Part shown: positions 1 through 10,249 of the stretch, piece after piece | Numbering within the stretch: the first letter of the stretch is position 1 | Layout: the number at the start of each line of letters is the position of its first letter | Assembly (NCBI GenBank): GCA_934247115.1 | Contig: CAKQIY010000003.1 | Span: 1 to 64,000 of the forward strand | From: an uncultured Coprococcus sp. | Lineage (GTDB): Bacteria; Bacillota; Clostridia; Lachnospirales; Lachnospiraceae | DNA length: 64,000 nucleotides | Direction: 5' to 3' | Made by a program: the position numbers and the translations under genes | Notes under the pieces: model-generated | Databases searched by the model: none | Told to the model about the DNA's origin: nothing | Seen by the model: only the letters and a program-made list of their open reading frames with translations

Positions 1-885
1 ATGCAGCTCTACTATGCGATGACAGTTATCAAGTATTTTGCAGAGATGAAGGATGACACAGAGTACATAGATTACATCAACAGCATTCAGTACAAGATGG
101 GTGAGACCATCCAGGAGAAGTGCTGGGAGGATGACAGATTTATCCGTGGATACAAGGAAGGTGGACAGGTCATTGGCTCAAAGAACGATCCTGAGGCAAG
201 CATGTGGCTGAACCCTCAGTCATGGGCAGTTATAAGCGGACTTGCAACAAGAGAGCAGTCCGAGCTTGCGCTTGAGTCGGTCCACAGAGAGTTGAACACA
301 GAGTACGGTGTGAGACTTATGTTCCCTCCGTACAGAGAGCATGCATTTGACGGAGCGCTCATGCTTCTGTTCAATGCAGGAACAAAGGAGAATGCAGGTA
401 TATTCTCACAGCCACAGGGCTGGATCATACTTGCCGAGGCACTCATGGGACATGGAAACAGAGCGTTCGAGTATTTCAATGAGAGCTCACCTGCATCTAT
501 GAATGACAAGGCAGAGATCAGAAAGCTTGAGCCATATTGCCACGGACAGTTCACAGAGTCTGTGGGAAGCCCATTTGAGGGACGTGCTCATGTACACTGG
601 CTCACAGGTACAGCATCCACATGTATGGTAGGCTGCGTTGAGGGAATCATGGGTATGAGACCTGACTTTGGCGGAATCAAGATCGCACCTTCAGTTCCAT
701 CAGACTGGAAAGAGTTTGAGATCGAGAAGATGTTCAGAGGCAAGAAACTTTCCATCAAGGTACAGAACCCGGATGGACATGAGAGTGGTTTCCAGAGCCT
801 GACGTTGAATGGAGAAGTTATGGAATCAAACTATATTCCTGCTGACAAGCTTGTAGATGTCAATGATATAGTGCTTGTTATGTAA
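1..885 (+). CDS. GH94 cellobiose/cellodextrin phosphorylase, C-terminal part
   Basis: The window begins inside this gene; the last 294 residues are present, and family members are usually about 800 residues. The segment carries the end of the (alpha/alpha)6 barrel and the C-terminal beta domain of glycoside hydrolase family 94. Visible family features are an MWLNPQSWAV stretch, a histidine/glycine-rich GRAHVHWLTGTAS segment that would line the phosphate/sugar pocket, and the closing GGIKIAPSVPSDW block. These enzymes split cello-oligosaccharides with phosphate to glucose-1-phosphate in the cytoplasm, saving ATP. Whether the substrate is cellobiose or a longer cellodextrin cannot be told from this fragment. 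The gene ends just before a clear terminator, so it is the last gene of its unit. Confidence 0.85.
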   Translation: MQLYYAMTVIKYFAEMKDDTEYIDYINSIQYKMGETIQEKCWEDDRFIRGYKEGGQVIGSKNDPEASMWLNPQSWAVISGLATREQSELALESVHRELNTEYGVRLMFPPYREHAFDGALMLLFNAGTKENAGIFSQPQGWIILAEALMGHGNRAFEYFNESSPASMNDKAEIRKLEPYCHGQFTESVGSPFEGRAHVHWLTGTASTCMVGCVEGIMGMRPDFGGIKIAPSVPSDWKEFEIEKMFRGKKLSIKVQNPDGHESGFQSLTLNGEVMESNYIPADKLVDVNDIVLVM

Positions 886-938
886 TTGATAAGATATCTT
901 ATGCTGAATAAAAATACATACATAAGAGATTAATAGTT

Positions 939-966
939 AAGAAGGGCTTTTGCCCTTCTTAATTTG
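939..966 (+). terminator. Rho-independent terminator after GH94 gene
   Basis: A seven-base stem, GAAGGGC paired with GCCCTTC around a TTTT loop and extended by flanking AA/TT, is followed by TTAATTT. It closes the phosphorylase transcript before tepA. Confidence 0.8.
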
Positions 967-1007
967 TTATGCGGAGTGGATGGCGAAGCGGATAAAGAGG
1001 TGTATGT

Positions 1008-1667
1008 ATGGATGAAGGAATGAGACTTGCTGAAAAGCTGCGGCTTGCAGATGGCTGTAATATACTTGAGGTGGATGATGAAAATTATATCCTCATGTGT
1101 GGGATATATGGAGAGATAGAGGGACATGAAAAACTGCCGTCGGGAATGAAAAGAACAAGCTATGATGTGCTGCTTCCTGTTATAGCTCAGGCTGAGAACA
1201 GTGACAGAATCAAGGGGATACTTGTGCTTGTGAATACGATTGGAGGAGATGTGGAATCTGGATTGGCTATATCGGAGATGCTTGCCAGCGTGTCAAAGCC
1301 TGTGGTTACTCTTGTTCTTGGCGGCGGACATTCCATAGGCGTACCTCTTGCGGTGTCAGGAACTGAATCATTTATTGTGCCTACTGCTACCATGATAGTA
1401 CATCCTATAAGGACAAGTACGACCGTTCTTGGGGTAAAGCAGAACTTTGAGTATATAGAGAAAATGCAGGACAGAATTATTGACTTTACTGTACAACATT
1501 CGGATATAGATCAAAAAGAACTGAAAAAACTCATGTTCAATACGAGGGAACTCACCAAGGATATTGGCTCAGTACTGGTAGGCGTTCAGGCGGTTGACGC
1601 TGGAGTTATAGATCATGTAGGAGGCATGAGAGATGCTCTAAAAAAACTGTATGACTTGATTAATTGA
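1008..1667 (+). CDS. tepA: TepA/YmfB-like ClpP-family serine protease
   Basis: A 219-residue protein of the ClpP/crotonase fold that resembles Bacillus TepA (YmfB). The oxyanion strand reads NTIGGDVESGLAISEM at about residues 70-85, and the nucleophile region is GGGHSIGVPLAVSG at about 104-117, with Ser in GHS. The HPIRTSTTVLG segment with the general-base His follows. In Bacillus, TepA has been linked to secretion and to degradation of small acid-soluble spore proteins; its role here is inferred. The start is supported by AGAGG seven bases upstream. The tepA-uppP-ftsK order recalls the Bacillus tepA-spoIIIE neighbourhood and supports the assignment. Confidence 0.82.
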   Translation: MDEGMRLAEKLRLADGCNILEVDDENYILMCGIYGEIEGHEKLPSGMKRTSYDVLLPVIAQAENSDRIKGILVLVNTIGGDVESGLAISEMLASVSKPVVTLVLGGGHSIGVPLAVSGTESFIVPTATMIVHPIRTSTTVLGVKQNFEYIEKMQDRIIDFTVQHSDIDQKELKKLMFNTRELTKDIGSVLVGVQAVDAGVIDHVGGMRDALKKLYDLIN

Positions 1668-1727
1668 ATAAATGATAGTAAAATTCCTTAGGATATTGTA
1701 TTTACAGATTGGGTGAGGAGGCAGATC

Positions 1728-2606
1728 ATGACTTTATTACAGGCGATCTTGATGGGAATAATACAGGGAGCTACGGAATTTCTTCCAGTGAGCAGTTCGG
1801 GACATCTTGCAATATTCAAGAATATATTTGGAGTTCAGACTGATACAGGAATATTGTTCGATATATTGCTCCATCTTGGAACTCTTGTGGCAATATTTAT
1901 TGCATATTGGGAGGATATAAAGAAGCTTATAGTAGAGGGAGTCATGATTGTCGGTGACTGCTGTGTGAATTTGAGTTATTTCGTCAGAAACAAACTGGGA
2001 AAAGAACAGCAGTATGAGTATAGGAAAATAGTCAGAAGTGCTTACAGGAAGTTTGTTATGCTGATACTTGTGTCGACACTTACCACAACGATTATCGCAC
2101 TCCCATTTGATAAAGCTATAAGTCATGCAGGAGATACACTGATCATACCTGGAATATGTCTGTGCGTTACATCTGTCATACTCTGGTTTGCCGACAGACT
2201 TCCAGTGGGTAAGAAGAGCGCGGCAAAGGCTACGTACAGGAACGCTGTATTTGTCGGACTTGCACAGGCTGTTGCAACCCTTCCGGGTATATCCAGATCG
2301 GGAAGCACGATCACGGCTGGTCTTGCCTGTGGTTACAGCAGAAAATTCACAGTTAAGTATTCATTTATAATGTCCATACCGGCGGTGCTTGGTGCGGTCA
2401 TACTGGAGATACCTGATCTGTTTTCTTCATCTATTGCTGGAGGAGAAGTGGTGAATTACATAGTAGGAATGGTAGTTGCGGGTGTAGTTGGCTATGTGTG
2501 TATCAAATTTATGTTGTTCACAGTCAGAAAGAAGAACTTTAAGGGATTTTCTATATACTGCCTTGCTGCAGGTATGATTTCTATAATATGTTATTTTGTG
2601 AGATAA
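1728..2606 (+). CDS. uppP: Undecaprenyl-diphosphate phosphatase UppP (BacA)
   Basis: An integral membrane enzyme that removes a phosphate from undecaprenyl diphosphate, recycling the lipid carrier for peptidoglycan and confering bacitracin resistance in the family. The two BacA signatures are present: QGATEFLPVSSSGHL near the N terminus and PGISRSGSTITAGL at about residue 185. Several hydrophobic helices are visible. I place the start at ATG 1728, which has a perfect AGGAGG seven bases upstream, rather than at an in-frame GTG at 1713 that lies over the ribosome site. The product is 292 residues, slightly longer than the usual 265-280 because of a charged loop at about residues 85-105. Confidence 0.93.
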   Translation: MTLLQAILMGIIQGATEFLPVSSSGHLAIFKNIFGVQTDTGILFDILLHLGTLVAIFIAYWEDIKKLIVEGVMIVGDCCVNLSYFVRNKLGKEQQYEYRKIVRSAYRKFVMLILVSTLTTTIIALPFDKAISHAGDTLIIPGICLCVTSVILWFADRLPVGKKSAAKATYRNAVFVGLAQAVATLPGISRSGSTITAGLACGYSRKFTVKYSFIMSIPAVLGAVILEIPDLFSSSIAGGEVVNYIVGMVVAGVVGYVCIKFMLFTVRKKNFKGFSIYCLAAGMISIICYFVR

Positions 2607-2626
2607 AAAAGAATCAGAGGTAAAAA

Positions 2627-5599
2627 ATGGCTTCTACAAATAAAAAGTCAGTAAATAAAACATCATCAAAAAACGTGGCCAGAAAGAGTGGGGCAAAGAG
2701 TACAGCAAAGACTGCATCAAAGAATACCGTTTCAAAATCTGCCGGAACGACCAGAAAAAAGCAGACTGCTTCAAAGACATCCTCAGGAAAGAATGCCAGA
2801 TCTAAAGCTGCCATGGAGAGAAAAGCAAGAGAGGAAGAACTTGCAAGGCAGAAGCAGATGCACAGTGAGATTGCTTTGATCGTGCTCTTTGCATTTTCGG
2901 TGTTTCTTCTTCTGGCCAATTTCAGAATATGTGGAATAGTGGGAGACACGGTATCAGGTTTCTTCTTTGGAGTGATCGGTTTTGCAGAATACATATTCCC
3001 TGTATACCTGTTTGTGTCAGCGGCATATCTTATATCCAACAATTTTAATAGGAAAATTGTCAAAAAAGCTATATATTTTGGGGTAGTACTCGTTCTGCTT
3101 TCCATGGTTTTCCAGGCAATCTATTCGTCTGATTTTGAGTCGGTTAAGGTTCTGTATATGGATGGATATACAAACCATGCCGGTGGAGGGGTGTTATGCG
3201 GTGGAATATTCTTTGGAATAAGAACTCTGCTGGGAGTCCCGGGAGCATGCATAATCATGTTTATTATGGCAGTTATCATGTTCATATTGATCACTGAGAT
3301 ATCGGTAGTAGACTGGATAAAGGATGTAATGCAGTCAATTCGTGACAGAAGATCATATGATGATAATGAGTATGACGATGGACATAATGCAGAATATTAT
3401 GACGGAGATACATATGGAGATGACTATGATGATGTATACAGAGATTCTAAGTCTGGAAATGAGCGCGCAGGTCATAAGAAGATATCTGAGCACACAGACG
3501 ATGAGAGAAAAGCGAGATCGTCAATGTCAAGCCTTAATGTATACAATACAAAGAATGGTAAGAATGATAAGAATGGAAAAACTGAGGATGATAAGCCGAA
3601 AGATTTTTTCCTTGAGGACGTGCATGAGATAAAGGCTGATGGGGCTGGAAGTACATATGGAGATGTGATACCATATGAAAGCTTCAATAACGATGTTGAA
3701 AAGATTGTGATGACCAATGATGACGAATATATCAACCCTGTACAGGTGGATGAGGTGAGCAGAACATCTGGTAACAGCCGTAAGGAGACTGTGAAAGCAA
3801 CGGAAAAGACAAGGGTAAGGCATGTAAAGCCTCTTGAAAAAACGTTGTTGTCCACTGTGGATGAAAAAATAGAGGAGACAGCTGTTACGAAGCTCGATAA
3901 TGTCAGCACAGGCTTGTCGGCACAGGATATTGATGCCGGATGTGAAGAACAGGAGGATGTGCTTGCAGGAGCCGTGAATGGTAATATGCATCCTGAGAGT
4001 GTGTCTGACTACAACCCTATGTATGATTCCGCATTTGTGGAAGAGGAACAGAGCAGAAAAACTGCACAGACAAAGGGGAAGACGGATAGCAATGAAGTGT
4101 CAAGGCAGTATCAGGCAAACAAAAAATACAGATTTCCGACTGCGGCACTGCTAAGCCAGCCGCCCAAAAACAACAATTCCAACAGGGATGCTCATGTCAG
4201 GGAGACGGCTATCAAGCTCAAGAATACACTTGAGACATTTGGTGTCAATGTTACGATAACCAATTACAGTTGTGGACCAGCGGTTACGAGATTTGAGATG
4301 CAGCCTGAGCAGGGAGTAAAGGTCAGCAAGATACTGAACCTTGCGGATGACATCAAGCTTAACCTTGCTGCTGCAGATATACGTATAGAGGCTCCGATAC
4401 CTGGCAAGGCGGCGATAGGTATAGAGGTCCCGAACAAGGAGAACTCCATTGTGGCGTTCCGAGAGCTTATTGAATCAGATAATTTCAAGAACCTTAAGTC
4501 CAAAGTGGCATTTGCGGTTGGTAAGGATATAAGTGGACAGGTCATTGCGACTGATATTGCCAAGATGCCGCATCTTCTGATAGCCGGAGCCACGGGTTCA
4601 GGTAAATCAGTGTGTATCAATACACTCATAATGAGTATACTGTACAAAGCCACGCCAGAGGAAGTAAAGCTTATCATGATAGATCCTAAGATGGTTGAGC
4701 TTGCATGCTACAATGGAATACCACATCTTCTGATACCGGTCGTAACAGATCCAAAGAAGGCGGCAGGGGCACTCAACTGGGCGGTCATGGAGATGACCAA
4801 GAGATATCAGCTTTTTGCCGAGCACAGTGTGCGTAATATACAGGGATATAATGACAAGGTTGAAAATGCCGTTATAGCGGGAGCCGATGGAGAAAAGCTG
4901 ACCAAGATGCCACAGATAGTGGTCATAGTGGATGAGCTTGCGGATCTCATGATGGTTGCCCACGGCGAGGTCGAGGATGCTATAGTGAGACTTTCACAGC
5001 TTGCCAGAGCGGCGGGAATACATCTTGTTATAGCGACACAGAGACCGTCAGTTGATGTTATAACGGGTCTTATAAAGGCGAATGTTCCATCTAGAATTGC
5101 ATTTGCGGTTTCGTCAGGAGTCGATTCCAGAACCATACTTGATATGGTAGGAGCGGAGAAGCTCCTTGGAAAGGGAGATATGCTGTTCTATCCGACTGGC
5201 TATCCTAAACCGGTCAGAGTACAAGGTGCATTTGTGTCAGATGATGAGGTTACAGCCGTTGTTGACTTTCTTAAGAACAGTAATGGTGTGGGAACATATG
5301 ATGACGAGGTGGCTAAGTCCATATCGGGAAGTGGCGCTTCAGGTGCCACGGCGATAGGTGGGGCTTCAGCCAGTGATAAGGATGAATATTTCGTGGAAGC
5401 GGGAAGATTCATCATAGAGAAAGAAAAAGCTTCGATAGGTATGCTTCAGAGAACGTTCAAGATAGGGTTTAACAGGGCAGCGAGAATCATGGATCAGTTG
5501 ATGGCCGCGGGAGTAGTTGGGCCTGAGGAGGGCACAAAGGCCAGAAAGATTCTGATGACTCAGGAACAGTTCGATGAATATATAGACACTAATTTATAG
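2627..5599 (+). CDS. ftsK: DNA translocase FtsK/SpoIIIE
   Basis: A 990-residue septal DNA pump. The first 75 residues are very rich in Lys, Ser, Thr and Ala. They are followed by about four transmembrane helices (roughly 82-225) and a long acidic, low-complexity linker (about 230-500) with many Asp, Tyr and Lys. The RecA-like motor then shows Walker A GATGSGKS at about residue 653 and Walker [12 protein letters not shown] at about 763. A C-terminal winged-helix gamma domain (about 920-985) reads DNA polarity sequences. The protein moves chromosome ends through the closing septum in division or sporulation. FtsK and SpoIIIE cannot be separated by sequence alone; the tepA neighbour recalls spoIIIE. 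Confidence 0.95.
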   Translation: MASTNKKSVNKTSSKNVARKSGAKSTAKTASKNTVSKSAGTTRKKQTASKTSSGKNARSKAAMERKAREEELARQKQMHSEIALIVLFAFSVFLLLANFRICGIVGDTVSGFFFGVIGFAEYIFPVYLFVSAAYLISNNFNRKIVKKAIYFGVVLVLLSMVFQAIYSSDFESVKVLYMDGYTNHAGGGVLCGGIFFGIRTLLGVPGACIIMFIMAVIMFILITEISVVDWIKDVMQSIRDRRSYDDNEYDDGHNAEYYDGDTYGDDYDDVYRDSKSGNERAGHKKISEHTDDERKARSSMSSLNVYNTKNGKNDKNGKTEDDKPKDFFLEDVHEIKADGAGSTYGDVIPYESFNNDVEKIVMTNDDEYINPVQVDEVSRTSGNSRKETVKATEKTRVRHVKPLEKTLLSTVDEKIEETAVTKLDNVSTGLSAQDIDAGCEEQEDVLAGAVNGNMHPESVSDYNPMYDSAFVEEEQSRKTAQTKGKTDSNEVSRQYQANKKYRFPTAALLSQPPKNNNSNRDAHVRETAIKLKNTLETFGVNVTITNYSCGPAVTRFEMQPEQGVKVSKILNLADDIKLNLAAADIRIEAPIPGKAAIGIEVPNKENSIVAFRELIESDNFKNLKSKVAFAVGKDISGQVIATDIAKMPHLLIAGATGSGKSVCINTLIMSILYKATPEEVKLIMIDPKMVELACYNGIPHLLIPVVTDPKKAAGALNWAVMEMTKRYQLFAEHSVRNIQGYNDKVENAVIAGADGEKLTKMPQIVVIVDELADLMMVAHGEVEDAIVRLSQLARAAGIHLVIATQRPSVDVITGLIKANVPSRIAFAVSSGVDSRTILDMVGAEKLLGKGDMLFYPTGYPKPVRVQGAFVSDDEVTAVVDFLKNSNGVGTYDDEVAKSISGSGASGATAIGGASASDKDEYFVEAGRFIIEKEKASIGMLQRTFKIGFNRAARIMDQLMAAGVVGPEEGTKARKILMTQEQFDEYIDTNL

Positions 5600-5618
5600 A
5601 AAGCGGAGGATAAGAGCT

Positions 5619-7289
5619 ATGATGACAGACATTGAAATTGCACAGAAGGCTGAGATGAAGCACATAAGGGAGGTTGCTGCAAAGCTCGGCATATCAGAGG
5701 ATGACCTCGATCTCTATGGAAAGTACAAGGCAAAGCTCTCAGATGAGCTTATAAAGAAGGTTGAGGGCAACGAGAATGGAAAACTTATCCTCGTTACAGC
5801 CATCAATCCAACACCTGCAGGAGAGGGAAAGACAACCATCACCGTAGGACTTGGCGAGGCTATGGGGCAGCTTGGAAAGAAGGCGGTTATCGCACTTCGT
5901 GAGCCATCACTTGGACCTTGTTTCGGAATCAAGGGTGGTGCTGCCGGAGGCGGATATGCACAGGTAGTACCTATGGAGGATCTCAACCTTCACTTTACAG
6001 GAGATTTTCATGCTATAACATCTGCGAACAATCTCCTTGCGGCCATGATGGATAACCATATCCAGCAGGGAAATGCACTGAGAATAGATGTGAACAGAAT
6101 CGTGTTCAAGAGGTGTTTGGACATGAACGACAGAGTTCTCAGACACACAGTTGTCGGACTTGGAAAGCGTGTTGATGGAGTACCTAGAGAGGATGGATTT
6201 GTCATTACAGTTGCATCGGAGATCATGGCAATTCTCTGCCTTGCAAGCGACATGAAGGATCTTCAGGATAGACTTGGCAGAATAATCGTTGCATACAATA
6301 TGGACAATGAGCCTGTGACAGCGGCTGATCTCAAGGCTGTAGGAGCTATGGCAGCGCTCTTAAAGGATGCCATCAAGCCAAACCTTATCCAGACACTTGA
6401 GCATACACCGGCAATCGTACACGGCGGACCATTTGCAAATATAGCACATGGATGTAACAGTGTAATGGCTACAAAGACAGCATTAAAGCTTGCAGATTAT
6501 GTAATAACAGAGGCAGGATTTGGCGCAGATCTCGGAGCTGAGAAGTTCTTCGATATCAAGTGCCGTATGAACAACCTTAAGCCGGATGCGGTGGTTCTGG
6601 TTGCCACAGTAAGAGCACTCAAGTACAATGGCGGAGTTGCAAAGGCAGATCTCGGCGAGGAGAATCTCGACGCGCTTAAGGCTGGTATAGTAAACCTTGA
6701 GAAGCATATTGAGAATCTTCAGAAGTACGGCGTTCCTGTTGTTGTTACACTGAACAGATTTGTCACAGACAGCCAGGCAGAGCTCGATTTTGTCAAGAAG
6801 TTCTGCGAGGACAGAGACTGCGATTTTGCCCTTGCAAATGTATGGGAGCAGGGCGGCAAGGGCGGTATAGACCTTGCAAATGCGGTGCTCAACACACTGG
6901 AGAACAAGAAGAGTAACTTCAAGGTGCTCTACGATGACAGCCTTTCAATAAAGGATAAGATCAACTGTATCGCAACAGAGATATACGGTGCAGACGGTGT
7001 TACATACAGTGCAGAGGCCAGCAAGGCCATCGCCAAGATCGAGGAGATGGGCTTCGGTAACTTCCCTGTATGTATGGCAAAGAACCAGTATTCTCTGTCA
7101 GATGATCCAAAGAAGCTTGGAAGACCTACAGGATTCGATATAAATATCCGCGAGGTTTATGTCAGTGCAGGAGCAGGATTTGTGGTAGCGATTACCGGAA
7201 CGATCATGACCATGCCTGGACTTCCAAAGGCTCCGGCTGCAGAGAGAATTTATGTGGATGATGACGGCAAGATCGTCGGATTATTCTAG
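5619..7289 (+). CDS. fhs: Formate--tetrahydrofolate ligase
   Basis: This 556-residue enzyme joins formate to tetrahydrofolate using ATP and gives 10-formyl-THF for purine, formyl-Met and one-carbon metabolism. The ATP-binding loop TPAGEGKTT sits at about residues 64-72, and [19 protein letters not shown], a family hallmark, follows at about 94. Length matches the usual 555-560. GGAGG lies nine bases before the first of two adjacent ATGs, so the upstream one is used. It is directly followed by folD, 12 bases away with its own AGGAGG, making a one-carbon operon. The enzyme is central in acetogens but is widespread in Clostridia, so acetogenesis is not implied. Confidence 0.96.
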   Translation: MMTDIEIAQKAEMKHIREVAAKLGISEDDLDLYGKYKAKLSDELIKKVEGNENGKLILVTAINPTPAGEGKTTITVGLGEAMGQLGKKAVIALREPSLGPCFGIKGGAAGGGYAQVVPMEDLNLHFTGDFHAITSANNLLAAMMDNHIQQGNALRIDVNRIVFKRCLDMNDRVLRHTVVGLGKRVDGVPREDGFVITVASEIMAILCLASDMKDLQDRLGRIIVAYNMDNEPVTAADLKAVGAMAALLKDAIKPNLIQTLEHTPAIVHGGPFANIAHGCNSVMATKTALKLADYVITEAGFGADLGAEKFFDIKCRMNNLKPDAVVLVATVRALKYNGGVAKADLGEENLDALKAGIVNLEKHIENLQKYGVPVVVTLNRFVTDSQAELDFVKKFCEDRDCDFALANVWEQGGKGGIDLANAVLNTLENKKSNFKVLYDDSLSIKDKINCIATEIYGADGVTYSAEASKAIAKIEEMGFGNFPVCMAKNQYSLSDDPKKLGRPTGFDINIREVYVSAGAGFVVAITGTIMTMPGLPKAPAAERIYVDDDGKIVGLF

Positions 7290-7301
7290 GAGGACAGATA
7301 A

Positions 7302-8144
7302 ATGTATAAGCTTATAGATGGTAAGGTTATATCAAAACAGATAAAGGATGAGCTCAAGGAGAAGGTTGCAGGACTTAAGGCAGAGGGTGTAGAGATATGC
7401 CTTGCTGTTATTCAGGTCGGCAATGATCCTGCTTCATCAGTATATGTTGGCAACAAGAAGAAGGCATGTGAGTATATAGGAATAGGTTCACTGTCATACG
7501 AGCTCCCAGAGGAGACAACAGAGGAAGAGCTTCTTGCACTTATAGAGAAGCTCAACGCTGACGACAAGGTGAACGGAATACTTGTACAGCTCCCACTTCC
7601 AAAGCATATAGATGAGGATAAGGTCATAAAGACCATATCTCCTAAGAAGGATGTGGACGGCTTCCATCCGATGAGCGTTGGTGCGCTCAGCATAGGACAG
7701 CCGGGCTTTGTGTCATGTACACCGGCCGGAGTTATCCAGCTCATCAAGAGATCCGGAATAGAGATAGAGGGCAAGGAGTGCGTGGTACTCGGCAGAAGCA
7801 ATATAGTCGGTAAGCCTATGAGCATGCTGCTGCTCCGCGAGAATGGTACAGTAACCGTATGCCATTCCAGAACAAAGGATCTCAAGGACGTGTGCAGACG
7901 TGCTGATATACTCGTGGTCGCAATAGGAAAGCCAAAGATGATCGATGCATCTTACATCAAGGAAGGTGCAACAGTTATAGATGTGGGAATCCACAGAGAT
8001 GAGAACAACAAGCTCTGCGGTGATGTAGATTTTGAATCAGCCAAGGAAGTTGCCGGAGCCATAACTCCTGTACCTGGCGGAGTTGGTCCTATGACCATAG
8101 CCATGCTCATGTCAAACTGCGTGGAATCAATAAATATAAACTAA
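7302..8144 (+). CDS. folD: Methylene-THF dehydrogenase / methenyl-THF cyclohydrolase
   Basis: Bifunctional cytoplasmic FolD of 280 residues that interconverts 5,10-methylene-, methenyl- and 10-formyl-THF with NADP(H). Signature VGNDPASSVYVGNKKKAC holds the catalytic Tyr and Lys (about residues 42-57). GILVQLPLPKH follows at about 88, and the Rossmann motif VVLGRSNIVGKP is at about 158. The GGVGPMT motif near the C terminus is intact. Coupled to fhs upstream, it gives a complete route between formate and methylene-THF that also feeds the AICAR formyltransferase encoded at 40.5 kb. Confidence 0.96.
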   Translation: MYKLIDGKVISKQIKDELKEKVAGLKAEGVEICLAVIQVGNDPASSVYVGNKKKACEYIGIGSLSYELPEETTEEELLALIEKLNADDKVNGILVQLPLPKHIDEDKVIKTISPKKDVDGFHPMSVGALSIGQPGFVSCTPAGVIQLIKRSGIEIEGKECVVLGRSNIVGKPMSMLLLRENGTVTVCHSRTKDLKDVCRRADILVVAIGKPKMIDASYIKEGATVIDVGIHRDENNKLCGDVDFESAKEVAGAITPVPGGVGPMTIAMLMSNCVESININ

Positions 8145-8172
8145 GAACAAGTGCGAAATTATTGGAGAACAG

Positions 8173-9486
8173 ATGAAAGTATTACTCATATCACTAGGCT
8201 GTGATAAAAATCTGGTGGACAGCGAGGTCATGCTCGGATTGCTGAACAAAGCAGGACATCAGCTTACAAATGATGAGACAGAGGCAGATGTAGTAGTTGT
8301 AAATACCTGTGCGTTCATCAGCGATGCAAAAGAGGAGAGCATCAACACCATCATCGAGATGGGAGAACTGAAGAAAACCGGAAAACTCAAAAAGCTTATC
8401 GTTGCGGGATGTCTGTCCCAGAGATATAAGGACGAGATAATGAAGGAACTTCCGGAGATTGATGTCATTATCGGTGCAACCAATTATGATAAGATAGTTG
8501 AGGCCATAGGAACCAACGAAGAGTCGATTGTAGATGATATAAATTATACTCCAAGGCCGATTGCTGAGAGAATAGTAACGACAAATGCGTCGATGGCGTA
8601 TTTTAAGATCGCAGAAGGTTGTAATAAACTGTGCACTTATTGTATAATACCTCACATACGAGGCAGATACAGAAGCATGCCGATGGACAGCCTGATCGCA
8701 TCCGCCGAAAAGCTTGCGTCTGATGGTATAAAGGAGCTTGTCCTTGTGGCACAGGAGACTACGCTGTACGGAGTTGATCTGTATGGTGAGAAGAAGCTTC
8801 CAGAGCTTCTCACAAAACTCAGTGAGATAGAAGGCATAGAGTGGATAAGACTTCTGTACTGTTATCCGGAGGAGATAACAGATGAACTTATAGAAGTTAT
8901 GGCCACGAATCCGAAGATCTGCCATTATGTCGATATACCTATCCAGCATTCTGAGAATGCGATACTTAAGAGAATGGGCAGACGAACCAGCAGAGAGGAC
9001 ATTGTGGAGCTTGTCGGCAGACTTAGGGCAGCCATGCCGGATATAGCTATCAGAACCACGCTCATATCTGGTTTCCCAGGTGAGACACAGGAACTGCACG
9101 ATGGTCTGGTCGACTTTGTGGATGAGTGCGAGTTTGACAGGCTTGGAGTATTCACTTATTCGCCTGAGGAGGGCACTCCGGCTGCGGAGTACGAGGATCA
9201 GGTGGATGGAGAACTTGCTGCAAAGTGGCGTGACGAGATCATGGAGCTTCAGCAGGAGATATCCTATGAGAAGAACCAGCAGATGATCGGAAGTACCCAG
9301 AAGGTTCTTGTTGAGGGATATCTGGTCGACGATGATGTATATGTGGGAAGAACCTACAGAGATGCTCCGGGGGTTGACGGAATAGTGTTCGTCAGTGCAC
9401 CATATGAATTGATATCTGGTTCATTTGTGGATGTGAAGATAACCGAGGCCAATGAATATGATTTGACAGGAGTGATAGTAGAATGA
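8173..9486 (+). CDS. rimO: Ribosomal protein S12 methylthiotransferase RimO
   Basis: Radical-SAM methylthiotransferase of 437 residues that adds a methylthio group to the conserved aspartate of ribosomal protein uS12. The N-terminal UPF0004 domain begins MKVLLISLGCDKNLVDSE, and its three cluster-binding cysteines are in LGCDKN, VNTCAFI and AGCLSQ. The radical SAM CxxxCxxC is CNKLCTYC at about residue 150. A TRAM-like domain fills the last 70 residues. The LGCDKNLVDSE opening is typical of RimO rather than of the tRNA enzymes MiaB or MtaB. Its stop overlaps pgsA by four bases (ATGA). Confidence 0.94.
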   Translation: MKVLLISLGCDKNLVDSEVMLGLLNKAGHQLTNDETEADVVVVNTCAFISDAKEESINTIIEMGELKKTGKLKKLIVAGCLSQRYKDEIMKELPEIDVIIGATNYDKIVEAIGTNEESIVDDINYTPRPIAERIVTTNASMAYFKIAEGCNKLCTYCIIPHIRGRYRSMPMDSLIASAEKLASDGIKELVLVAQETTLYGVDLYGEKKLPELLTKLSEIEGIEWIRLLYCYPEEITDELIEVMATNPKICHYVDIPIQHSENAILKRMGRRTSREDIVELVGRLRAAMPDIAIRTTLISGFPGETQELHDGLVDFVDECEFDRLGVFTYSPEEGTPAAEYEDQVDGELAAKWRDEIMELQQEISYEKNQQMIGSTQKVLVEGYLVDDDVYVGRTYRDAPGVDGIVFVSAPYELISGSFVDVKITEANEYDLTGVIVE

Positions 9487-10007
9487 ATTTACCAAACAAA
9501 TTGACAATACTAAGAGCTATAATGATTCCATTCTTTCTTGTGTTTTTATATATGTCACCGGCATGGTCAAAGTGGGTGGCACTTGGAATATTCATAACCG
9601 CATCACTTACAGATATGCTTGACGGAAAGATTGCAAGAAAATACAATCTGGTTACCAACTTTGGAAAATTCATGGATCCTCTGGCAGATAAACTGCTGGT
9701 ATGCTCGGCACTCATAGCTTTGTCGGATCTGAACAGGATTCCGGCGTGGATAGTTATAGTGATCATAGCACGGGATTTTATAATAAGCGGATTCAGACTT
9801 ATCGCGGCAGAAAAGGGGATAGTAATAGCTGCCGGATGGTGGGGAAAGATTAAGACCACAGTCCAGATGATCATGGTAGGATTTTTGATAGCTGATCTCA
9901 AGGTGTTCTACATCTTTGATCAGGTACTTATATATCTTGCACTTGCGCTTACACTTATATCTCTTGGAGATTATCTGTATCACAACAGAGAAGTAATTAA
10001 GGATTAA
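9483..10007 (+). CDS. pgsA: CDP-diacylglycerol--glycerol-3-phosphate 3-phosphatidyltransferase
   Basis: A 174-residue membrane enzyme making phosphatidylglycerol phosphate, the first step to phosphatidylglycerol and cardiolipin. The CDP-alcohol phosphotransferase motif is complete, running from DGKIAR through GKFMDPLADK at about residues 45-70, with its metal-binding aspartates. N-terminal MNLPNKLTILRAIMIPFF is typical of PgsA and distinguishes it from the PssA paralogue at 33.7 kb. It is translationally coupled to rimO (four-base overlap). The next gene is 242 bases downstream behind its own promoter. Confidence 0.94.
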   Translation: MNLPNKLTILRAIMIPFFLVFLYMSPAWSKWVALGIFITASLTDMLDGKIARKYNLVTNFGKFMDPLADKLLVCSALIALSDLNRIPAWIVIVIIARDFIISGFRLIAAEKGIVIAAGWWGKIKTTVQMIMVGFLIADLKVFYIFDQVLIYLALALTLISLGDYLYHNREVIKD

Positions 10008-10020
10008 GAAACAGTAAAAA

Positions 10021-10103
10021 ATAAAACAGATTTTATAATTCAACGGGGAATTTGGGGTATACTTTTGTTTGAGGGTATATTTTACACAGATTCCCTGTTT
10101 TAT
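10021..10103 (+). other. Possible alternative RNA pairings between pgsA and the decarboxylase operon
   Basis: Two inverted repeats compete for the same 3' strand. ATAAAACAG (10021-10029) can pair with CTGTTTTAT (10095-10103), while AACGGGGAAT (10042-10051) can pair with ATTCCCTGTT (10090-10099, one G-U). Only one can form at a time. This could be a pgsA terminator or a simple attenuator. No riboswitch consensus was recognised and the U-tract is weak. Confidence 0.3.
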
Positions 10104-10160
10104 TTAAAAAAGTAATAGCTTACAACGCCGACAAACCTTTGGTGGATTTTTCGATTTTAC

Positions 10161-10189
10161 TTGAAATATGACGACAAAGGCTTTACAAT
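10161..10189 (+). promoter_or_regulatory. SigA-type promoter of the carboxyltransferase/decarboxylase operon
   Basis: TTGAAA, a 17-base spacer, then TACAAT. The predicted start is near 10196, leaving a leader of about 54 bases before the first gene. Confidence 0.7.
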
Positions 10190-10206
10190 TATACTCGGCG
10201 AAAATT

Positions 10207-10222
10207 GGACTATATATAGTCC
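10207..10222. promoter_or_regulatory. Perfect 16-bp palindrome, candidate operator
   Basis: GGACTATATATAGTCC is a perfect dyad located about 11-26 bases downstream of the predicted transcription start and upstream of the AGGAGGG-type ribosome site. Position and symmetry suit a repressor site; the protein is unknown. It could also form a short RNA hairpin. Confidence 0.45.
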
Positions 10223-10249
10223 TAAAATAAATTAAACGGAGGGCTAAAA

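Noticed and set aside
5619..8144. Evidence for acetogenesis (Wood-Ljungdahl)
   Set aside because: fhs and folD alone are common in non-acetogenic Clostridia; no CODH/ACS, metF or corrinoid protein genes are present.
8194..9099. A 301-codon open frame antisense to rimO
   Set aside because: Its translation is rich in Cys, Tyr, Ile and His with no domain, as expected from the complement of a well-conserved gene; rimO on the other strand is unambiguous.
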